NCBI GenBank assembly: GCA_963809205.1
Contig: CAWEIS010000025.1
Span: forward strand, 456,938 to 520,937
Source: DATLLN01 sp963809205
Lineage (GTDB): Bacteria; Actinomycetota; Thermoleophilia; Gaiellales; JAICJC01
Reading direction: 5' to 3'
DNA length: 64,000 nt
Of this stretch, positions 58,743 through 64,000 are shown one piece after another (the stretch's first letter is position 1; each line of letters opens with the position of its first letter). The translations under genes and the position numbers were made by a program. The notes under the pieces were generated by a model. The model was given only the letters and a program-made list of their open reading frames with translations, had not been told where the DNA came from and did no database searches.

Positions 58743-59807
58743 ATGCCCGAGCCGGTGGTCGATCAGGAGGCCCAGCAAGAGTTCGCTCGCCGGATGGTGG
58801 GGATCTATACCGGTGCGGTGCTGACGAAGTTGATCGATCTTGGCACCCAAGTAGGGCTGTTTGAGGCCGCCGCGGCAGGCCCGGCGACGTGCGCTGGCTT
58901 AGCTGGGCGGGCTGGCTTGCAGGAGCGCTACGTGCGGGAATGGCTTGGCGCGATGGTGGCGGGCGGCATCTTCGAGTACGACCCCGCTTCGGGAAGCTAT
59001 GAGCTGCCGCGCGCGCGGGCGGAGCGTTTGAGCGGGAGCAGCTCGCGCAATCTGGCGCCGATGAGCCAGGCGCTCGATCACTTCGGTAAACACCTGTCCG
59101 CGCTGGCCGAGTGCTTCCGCTCTGGTGGCGGTGTGCCCTACTCGGAGTTTCGCCCGGAGTTCACCGAGCGGATGGATGACTTGTGGCGGCGGATCTACGA
59201 CGAGCAGCTCGTCGACGGTTTTCTGGGGGCCGCGCCCGGTCTGCGAGAACGCCTGCGCGAGGGCGTCCTGGTGGCCGATATCGGATGCGGAACTGGTCAT
59301 GCCGCGAATCTGATGGCGCGCGAATACCCGACCTCGCGATTCGTCGGCTACGACATCGGTGCGGATGCCATCGACGCAGCTCGCACGGAGGCGCAGGTGA
59401 TGGGGCTCGCCAACGTTCGCTTTGAGGTGCTCGACGTGCGCCAGCTGCCAACCGAGCCCAAGCTCGACCTGATCACGGCGTTTGACGCCATCCACGACCA
59501 GGCCGAGCCCGACGCAGTTCTGCGCAGCGTCCGCGCAGCGTTGGGCGACGACGGCACCTTCCTGATGATCGAGTTCAAGTTCTCAAGCAACCTCGAAGCC
59601 AACCTCGGCAACCCGTTCGCAGCGCTCTACTACGGGATCAGCACGATGCACTGCCTGACCGTCTCCCTGGCCGAAGGCGGCGCCGGACTAGGAACGATAT
59701 GGGGAGCGGAACTCGCCCGCTCGATGCTCCAGGACGCCGGGTTTAACCACGTCGACATCGTCGACTCGCCCCGCCCCCAAAACTGCATCTTCATCTGCCG
59801 GCCATAG
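58743..59807 (+). CDS. Class I SAM methyltransferase with N-terminal winged helix
   Basis: 354 residues. The N-terminal 90 are a winged-helix dimerisation domain (DLGTQVGLFEAAAAGPATCAGLAGRAGLQERYVREWLGAMVAGGIFEYDP); motif I is VLVADIGCGTGHAANLMA, then FVGYDIGADAIDAA and DLITAFDAIHDQAEPDAVL. Same layout as O-methyltransferases and the Rv-type regulator-methyltransferases of mycobacteria. Substrate unknown. Co-directional with the PEBP gene. Confidence 0.86.
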   Translation: MPEPVVDQEAQQEFARRMVGIYTGAVLTKLIDLGTQVGLFEAAAAGPATCAGLAGRAGLQERYVREWLGAMVAGGIFEYDPASGSYELPRARAERLSGSSSRNLAPMSQALDHFGKHLSALAECFRSGGGVPYSEFRPEFTERMDDLWRRIYDEQLVDGFLGAAPGLRERLREGVLVADIGCGTGHAANLMAREYPTSRFVGYDIGADAIDAARTEAQVMGLANVRFEVLDVRQLPTEPKLDLITAFDAIHDQAEPDAVLRSVRAALGDDGTFLMIEFKFSSNLEANLGNPFAALYYGISTMHCLTVSLAEGGAGLGTIWGAELARSMLQDAGFNHVDIVDSPRPQNCIFICRP

Positions 59808-59954
59808 CAAGCGCCACCCGCGCAGCCGAATCGCTCGATCAGGCGCGACAGGTGGTAGACGGCGTGCGGCGGGTGCGGTCGCTCTGAGGAAGACCAGGAG
59901 ATGATGTGGCACCTGCCTGCGCTGTGCCAACTGGCTGCTGGCGTAGCATCACGA

Positions 59955-60632
59955 ATGCTTCACGCCCTCCTTCAAGTGCTCTTGTACGCCGTTCTTGCGG
60001 GTCTCAGCCCGCTGGCGTTCGCGGCGACGATTGCCGTGATGCACGCGGGACGGCCGAAGGCGCTGGCGTTCGGCATCGGGTTCGTGGCGGCGCAGCTGCT
60101 GACCTGCTCGCTGTTCGTCGTCATCGATGTCTCCGCCTCGGGATCGAGCAGGAAGCACTATCCAGGCGTCCAGGCCGCGCTGGAAGCCGGGGTCGCCCTG
60201 GCATTGATCTGGCTCGCAGGGCGGGTTCGCCGGAGAGGTGTGGTCAGGGGCGAGGGCACGAATGAGCGCACGAGCAGGTTGCTTGAGCGGCTCGGCCGTT
60301 TGAGCCTCCCGACCACGCTCGGCGCGGGCGTCGTGCTTGGTATCGGGGTTCCGAAGCGACTCGTGCTTGCAGCGCTCGCGGCAACGGCGATCAGCACCGC
60401 CGGCCTGCACTCCTCGGTCGAGGCCGTGCTCGTGGTCTTCTTCGCCGCGGTCGCTACAGCGCTGGTGTGGGTTCCGGTGATCCTGTTCACCCTCTTCGGC
60501 GACCAGGTCGTCGCGCTGATGAAGCGCGCCCAGGAGGAGGTAGTCCGGCGTCAGCCGCAGGTGACCGTCTACGCGCTCCTACTGCTCGCCGCCATGTTCG
60601 CGATCGACGCAGCCAGCTTCCTGCTGACATAG
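59955..60632 (+). CDS. GAP family (Sap-like) membrane protein
   Basis: 225 residues, six or so helices: VLLYAVLAGLSPLAFAATIAVMHAGRPKALAFGIGFVAAQLLTCSLFVVI, VQAALEAGVALALIWLAGRVRRR, GAGVVLGIGVPKRLVLAALAATAI, EAVLVVFFAAVATALVWVPVILFTLFG. Fits the GAP/Sap (sulfolipid-1-addressing protein) family linked to lipid export in mycobacteria. A TAGCAT hexamer ends 5 nt before ATG 59955; longer in-frame starts at 59901 and 59904 have an AGGAG too close to be ideal. Confidence 0.75.
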   Translation: MLHALLQVLLYAVLAGLSPLAFAATIAVMHAGRPKALAFGIGFVAAQLLTCSLFVVIDVSASGSSRKHYPGVQAALEAGVALALIWLAGRVRRRGVVRGEGTNERTSRLLERLGRLSLPTTLGAGVVLGIGVPKRLVLAALAATAISTAGLHSSVEAVLVVFFAAVATALVWVPVILFTLFGDQVVALMKRAQEEVVRRQPQVTVYALLLLAAMFAIDAASFLLT

Positions 60633-60699
60633 ATCCACTAGCCCACAAGCCACCCGGCGCCACGACCATGTCCGACTTCCTGCATTCCCTATAACCCCT

Positions 60700-60711
60700 G
60701 GTCGATTTGAC
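60700..60711 (+). repeat. 12-bp repeat GGTCGATTTGAC, copy 3
   Basis: Lies 73 bp before lexA; shares CTGGTCGATTTGAC with copy 2. Contains TTGAC, which could double as a -35 for lexA. Confidence 0.45.
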
Positions 60712-60742
60712 TCCGTCCGACCGGTCTGCAACACTACCCACC

Positions 60743-60756
60743 CGAACACATGTTCG
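60743..60756. promoter_or_regulatory. LexA box (SOS operator) CGAACACATGTTCG
   Basis: Exact match to the Gram-positive/actinobacterial SOS box CGAAC-N4-GTTCG, 16 nt upstream of the lexA ATG: autoregulation. Confidence 0.88.
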
Positions 60757-60772
60757 GCAACCAGGGAGAGAA

Positions 60773-61408
60773 ATGGTGGAGCTTTCAGATCGGCAACAGG
60801 AGATTCTCGAGTTCGTCAACCAGCACGTCGACGCGAACGGGTATCCCCCGACCGTGCGCGAGATCGGCCAAGCCGTCGGCCTGACGTCACCGTCCACCGT
60901 GCACGCACATCTCGCCCGCCTGGAGGCCGCGGGACTGATCCGCCGAGATCCCACCAAGCCGCGCGCGCTCGAGGTCATCGAGGGCGGCCGCTCGCGTGAG
61001 CGGGTGGCTGTCGAGGTGCCGTCCGAGGATCGCCGGTCGACGGTGCTGCCGCTGGTCGGCGAGGTCGCCGCAGGCGGACCGACCCTGGCCGAGGAGACGG
61101 TCGAGGATCACGTTGCGATCCCCGACCAGATCTGCGCGAATGCCGACTTCCTGCTGACCGTCAAGGGCGAGAGCATGATCGACGCCGGCATCCTGCCCGG
61201 CGACCTGGTGGTCGTCCAGAAGCAGGCCGACGCCCGCAATGGCGAGATCGTGGTGGCGCTGGTCGGCGATGACGAGGCGACCGTCAAGCGGTTCTTCCGC
61301 GAGGACGGCCGCGTCCGGCTGCAGCCCGAGAACGAGACCATGGAGCCGATGTACCCCGACCAGGTCGCGGTGCTGGGCGTCGTGCGGGGAGTGCTGCGAA
61401 GGCTATGA
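60773..61408 (+). CDS. lexA: LexA repressor
   Basis: 211 residues. Winged helix at about 5-70 with the recognition region TVREIGQAVGLTSPSTVHAHL; self-cleavage site Ala100-Gly101 (EVAAGGP); catalytic dyad Ser134 (KGESMID) and Lys172 (ATVKRF). Start ATG 60773 after AGGGAGAG; the frame is open upstream through the operator. Represses SOS genes until RecA-stimulated autocleavage. Followed by a coupled zinc-ribbon gene. Confidence 0.96.
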   Translation: MVELSDRQQEILEFVNQHVDANGYPPTVREIGQAVGLTSPSTVHAHLARLEAAGLIRRDPTKPRALEVIEGGRSRERVAVEVPSEDRRSTVLPLVGEVAAGGPTLAEETVEDHVAIPDQICANADFLLTVKGESMIDAGILPGDLVVVQKQADARNGEIVVALVGDDEATVKRFFREDGRVRLQPENETMEPMYPDQVAVLGVVRGVLRRL

Positions 61409-61647
61409 GCAGCGCGCTGGCACTCACCGAGCAGACGCTTGACGACGTGATCGTTGGCGCCCTGCGGCAGTCGCGCCGGCGGGCGCGGACGGCCGACTGC
61501 CCGGTGTGTGGCGGCACGATGCGGCGGCTCGCGGTCGCCTCGCCCGGCGTCGAGCTCGAGCCGCACGATCTGGTGTGCGGCGACTGCGCCAGCGTGCTGG
61601 TCGACGAGCCGCCGGCGACCACGGGACAGCTCCGGCTCGTCAGCTGA
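61405..61647 (+). CDS. Small zinc-ribbon protein
   Basis: 80 residues. CPVCGGTM ... CGDCASVL forms a two-knuckle zinc ribbon; the N-terminal part (TEQTLDDVIVGALRQSRRRARTA) is helical and basic. ATG overlaps the lexA stop (ATGA), so it is co-translated and SOS-regulated. No function known to me; coupling to lexA suggests a DNA-damage role. Confidence 0.7.
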   Translation: MSSALALTEQTLDDVIVGALRQSRRRARTADCPVCGGTMRRLAVASPGVELEPHDLVCGDCASVLVDEPPATTGQLRLVS

Positions 61648-61686
61648 TCCGCGGGTCGGCCCGGCCGCTCCTGCGAGAATGCGCCG

Positions 61687-62766
61687 GTGCGCTCGACGCG
61701 ACGCGACTTCATCGCCGGCGCCGCTGCGCTCGTGACGGCGGCGGGCTGCGGGCTCCACGGGCAGTCCGACCAGGTCGAGACGTTCGGGCCGGGCCTCGTC
61801 TCGGGCCCGTCGGCGCTCGACTCGACCCTGCGGCTCGGCACGCCGGCTGACGGCGCCGCGCCGATCACCATCGACTCGTTCCAGCGGCGAACCGGCGTCC
61901 ACGTCACGGTCGAGACGTTCGGTACCGACGATGATCTGCTGCTGTCGCTGGCTGCGGGCGCCCAGGGTCGGATCGACGCCATCCTGGTCGACGCGGACAC
62001 CCTGGGATACCTGGTGTCGGAGTCGAAGGTGGAGCCGGTGGACGGCGCCCTTGTCGCCGACCGCTCGACGCTGGACGCGCCGTTCTCCGATCCGCCGGCC
62101 GATCCGAACCTCGATCACAGCGTCCCGCTGGACTTCGCCTACCCGGGCGTCGCCATCCGCCGGTCGCTCTCGCTGTCCGACCTGTCCTGGCGCGCGTTCT
62201 TCGCGCTGCCCAAGACCTACCCGCTTCAGGTGACGATCCCCGACGAGCCGGACGTCGTGATCGGCGCCGGTCTGCTGGCGACCGGGCACGACTGGAACTC
62301 CGACGACGACGGCGACCTCGAGGACGTGGTCGACCTGCTGGCGCCGCTGCGCGGCGTGATCCGCGTCAGCCGGCGGCCGCCGGCGATCGGGCCGGGCAGG
62401 GCGGTGGCCGCGATGGTGCGATCGCTGGAGGCGGTGGAGACCGGGCCAAGGAGCCGGTTCTACCTGCCCGCCGAGGGGTCGGCCGTGCTCGTCCGCAGCT
62501 GGGCGATCCCGATCTACGCGCCGCACCCGATCAGCGCAAACGCCTGGCTGGCCAACGCGCTCAACCCGGCGGTCGCGGCGGGACAGTCGGAGGCGACGCG
62601 GCGGCCGACGCCGGTGGCGGCCGCCCGTCCGCTAGTCGAGCGGTCGCTGCTCAGCGACCCGCGCGTCTACCCGCCGCCGGGGTCGAGCGAGGTCATGGTG
62701 GCGCCCGACGTCTCGGTGGCATCGGCGGGGAAGCGCCGAGCGATCTGGCAGGATCTGGCCCTGTGA
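61687..62766 (+). CDS. Tat-exported substrate-binding lipoprotein (PotD-like)
   Basis: 359 residues. Twin-arginine signal RSTRRDFIAGAAALVTAAGC with a lipobox Cys, then an extracellular solute-binding fold (ITIDSFQRRTGVHVTVETFGTDDDLLLSLAAGAQGRIDAILVDADTLGYLV). Distantly like spermidine/putrescine-binding proteins. No ABC permease or ATPase is adjacent. GTG 61687 lies 6 nt after GAGAAT, a -10-like hexamer. Confidence 0.75.
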   Translation: MRSTRRDFIAGAAALVTAAGCGLHGQSDQVETFGPGLVSGPSALDSTLRLGTPADGAAPITIDSFQRRTGVHVTVETFGTDDDLLLSLAAGAQGRIDAILVDADTLGYLVSESKVEPVDGALVADRSTLDAPFSDPPADPNLDHSVPLDFAYPGVAIRRSLSLSDLSWRAFFALPKTYPLQVTIPDEPDVVIGAGLLATGHDWNSDDDGDLEDVVDLLAPLRGVIRVSRRPPAIGPGRAVAAMVRSLEAVETGPRSRFYLPAEGSAVLVRSWAIPIYAPHPISANAWLANALNPAVAAGQSEATRRPTPVAAARPLVERSLLSDPRVYPPPGSSEVMVAPDVSVASAGKRRAIWQDLAL

Positions 62767-63125
62767 TCGCGCCGCTGCTGTGGCTGTTGCTGAGCTCGCT
62801 GGGGCTGCTCCATCCGGCGAGCACCGGCGTGCACCCGTGGGAGGGTCGCGCTCCGGTCGTGGTCACCCATCCGTCCGAGCCGACGGCCGGCGACATCGTC
62901 ACCGTGGGCATCGCCGGGCTGCCTCTCAAGGCCCGCAAGGTGGCGGTGGTCGCCGCGACCGACCGCTACCCCGCGGCGCGCCACGGCACGCTCTGGAAGA
63001 CCAGCTTCCAGCCCCGCACCGAGGGCGGCCCGCTGAACCTGTCTGTCCGGTTCGTGGTCGGCGGGCGCGAGTACTCGGCGCCCGGCGGCGTGGTGTTCGT
63101 CAAGCCGAAAAATCCAAGTCCCTGA
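62763..63125 (+). CDS. Secreted hypothetical protein
   Basis: 120 residues: N-terminal hydrophobic helix (IAPLLWLLLSSLGLLHPAS), then a beta-rich domain (PVVVTHPSEPTAGDIVTVGIAGLPLKARKVAVVAATDRYP) like an Ig-type fold. GTG overlaps the stop of the lipoprotein gene (GTGA), so the two are coupled and probably act together at the membrane surface. Family not recognised. Confidence 0.65.
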   Translation: MIAPLLWLLLSSLGLLHPASTGVHPWEGRAPVVVTHPSEPTAGDIVTVGIAGLPLKARKVAVVAATDRYPAARHGTLWKTSFQPRTEGGPLNLSVRFVVGGREYSAPGGVVFVKPKNPSP

Positions 63126-63133
63126 GATCCCGG

Positions 63134-63139
63134 TACAAT
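63134..63139 (+). promoter_or_regulatory. -10 hexamer TACAAT of rnpB
   Basis: Ends 6 nt before the predicted 5' end of the RNase P RNA at 63146. The -35 is weak. Confidence 0.6.
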
Positions 63140-63145
63140 TGGAGT

Positions 63146-63486
63146 GCCGATCGGACAGCCGCGGCGCGCAAGCGTCGAGGAAAGTCGGGACACCACAGGG
63201 CAAGGGTGCCGGGTAACGCCCGGACGGGGAAACCCGATGGAAAGCGCAACAGAGAGCAGACCGCCTGGGACGTACCACGTGAACGCCCCCGGTAAGGGTG
63301 AAACGGTGGTGTAAGAGACCACCAGCGCTCCCGGAGACGGGGGCGGCTAGGCAAGCCCCACCCGGTGCAACGCCAATCGGAGCGATGACGCGGCCCGCCG
63401 AGCTCCAGGTAGGCGGCACGAGCCGGCCGGCAACGGCAGGCCCAGATGGATGGCTGTCCAGGACAGAATCCCGCTTACAGATCGGC
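63146..63486 (+). ncRNA. rnpB: RNase P RNA
   Basis: Catalytic RNA that trims tRNA 5' leaders, bacterial type A. Universally conserved pieces: GAGGAAAGTCGGGAC near the 5' end (CR I), ACAGAGAGCAGACCG, GGTAAGGGTGAAACGG with GTGTAAGAGACCACC, and near the 3' end AGATGGATGGCTGTCC and GACAGAATCCCGCTTAC. P1 closes by pairing GCCGATC (63146-63152) with GATCGGC (63480-63486). About 341 nt, slightly compact. Promoter and terminator are both visible. Confidence 0.95.
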
Positions 63487-63496
63487 TACCGGAAAG

Positions 63497-63516
63497 CCCC
63501 GCAAATGCGGGGTTTT
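63497..63516 (+). terminator. Intrinsic terminator of rnpB
   Basis: CCCCGC-AAAT-GCGGGG followed by TTTT; the stem extends as GGAAA/TTTTCC with one mismatch, so it could act in both directions. Confidence 0.88.
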
Positions 63517-63644
63517 CCCATTTACGGAGCGGGGCCGGGCATCACCGGTGCATCACGAGATCGGGCCTCGGATGAGCTCCTCGGGTCTCGGACGCCCGGG
63601 AGATTCGCATGGTTGCGCGGAAGGGACTCGGCCAGCGGTCGCGG

Positions 63645-63665
63645 GTGTAAGACGGTTGCTTACAC
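63645..63665. repeat. Inverted repeat GTGTAAG-N7-CTTACAC
   Basis: Perfect 7-bp arms in the 200-bp spacer between rnpB and the CDF gene, 3' of the latter. Hairpin or binding site; nothing else is recognised in the spacer. Confidence 0.35.
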
Positions 63666-63710
63666 GGCGGCGGGCTCGTCCAGCCAGTGTGAGGATCAGT
63701 CGCCCTTGGC

Positions 63711-64000
63711 TCAATGAGGTCTGAGCGAGGGCTCTTCGCCGGGCTCGGTGGCGGAGATGACGCGCCAGCTGTCCCAGGTGATCTTGAGGATGACGATCGT
63801 GATGGCCAGGCCGATGAGCGGGTCGGCGCGGTCGAGTCCGATCGCGGCCAGCGCAGCACTCGCGATCACGCTGAGTGAGACGTAGCCGTCGACGCGAGCG
63901 TGATTTCCATCGGCGATCAGCGCTGGGCTTCTGAGCCGGTGCCCGACGCGGAGCCTGACTCGGGCGGCGAGCTCGTTGCCGGCGAAGCCGATCACCCCGG
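63711..64000 (-). CDS. Cation diffusion facilitator (CDF) transporter, 5' end outside window
   Basis: C-terminal part of the membrane domain and tail of a CDF metal exporter: SPALIADGNHARVDGYVSLSVIASAALAAIGLDRADPLIGLAITIVILKITWDSW. The HARxDG motif carries the His and Asp of the transport site (HxxxD). The protein then ends soon after the last helix (VISATEPGEEPSLRPH), so the usual cytoplasmic domain is absent. The N terminus continues past the right edge. Confidence 0.82.
   Translation of the reverse strand, partial: GVIGFAGNELAARVRLRVGHRLRSPALIADGNHARVDGYVSLSVIASAALAAIGLDRADPLIGLAITIVILKITWDSWRVISATEPGEEPSLRPH

Noticed and set aside
63298..63724. Open frames across the RNase P RNA and its spacer
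   Set aside because: They run through conserved RNase P structure and the terminator; not protein coding.

Overview
The window is high-GC DNA with dense, GTG-rich, often overlapping genes (GTGA/ATGA/TGATG junctions). Many genes start 6-8 nt after a TANNNT hexamer and have no Shine-Dalgarno site. A Mycobacterium-type single-domain ArgA, a CGAAC-N4-GTTCG LexA box and a SigB/SigF partner-switching set all point to Actinomycetota. The enzyme mix would suit a soil lineage such as Thermoleophilia, but that rank is a guess. No 16S gene is present.

Layout. 0-9.7 kb: mostly single metabolic genes (P1 peptidase, Rieske oxygenase, split transketolase, amidohydrolase, threonine aldolase, FAD oxidoreductases, ArgA). 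7.4-13.3 kb: a general-stress island with a SigB/SigF-type sigma factor, three STAS proteins, three (partly degenerate) HATPase proteins, CsbD and small membrane peptides. Six promoters here share the layout G(T/G)TT..-N14-GGG(T/C)A., which looks like the sigma factor's own regulon, including its own gene. 13.4-22 kb: flavin reductase/YceI/MarR, then glutamate synthase; gltD is intact, gltB carries four frameshifts. 22-31.4 kb: C26 amidohydrolase, a fused E1/transketolase, SDR, hydrolase, methyltransferase, SGNH lipoprotein, proline-racemase-like dehydratase, GNAT and MFS.

31.4-54.6 kb is an accessory-flavoured stretch of small enzymes and regulators: five RibD_C-type 'dihydrofolate reductase family' paralogues, four VOC proteins, two GFA proteins, a VOC-GST-MetE-like operon, two cyclic-nucleotide-binding proteins plus an adenylate cyclase, a LanC-like protein, an ECF sigma factor with SnoaL-like tail, and an ArsR-SRPBCC-membrane operon. 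54.6-60.7 kb looks scarred: a lower-GC secreted protein, a SIR2-like fragment, a degraded family-B-like DNA polymerase, and three copies of a 12-bp repeat. 60.7-64 kb returns to core genome: lexA with its SOS box, a Tat lipoprotein, RNase P RNA with promoter and terminator, and a CDF metal transporter cut by the window edge.

The most interesting signals are the stress-sigma regulon with its rigid 14-bp spacer, the strongly G+T-skewed interior of the sigma gene, a 13-bp inverted repeat that could hide the ribosome site of the VOC-GST-MetE operon only in read-through transcripts, the multi-frameshifted gltB, a probable CTG start codon, and several enzymes whose hallmark catalytic residues are replaced. 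All family calls come from reading the translated sequence; no database search was run.
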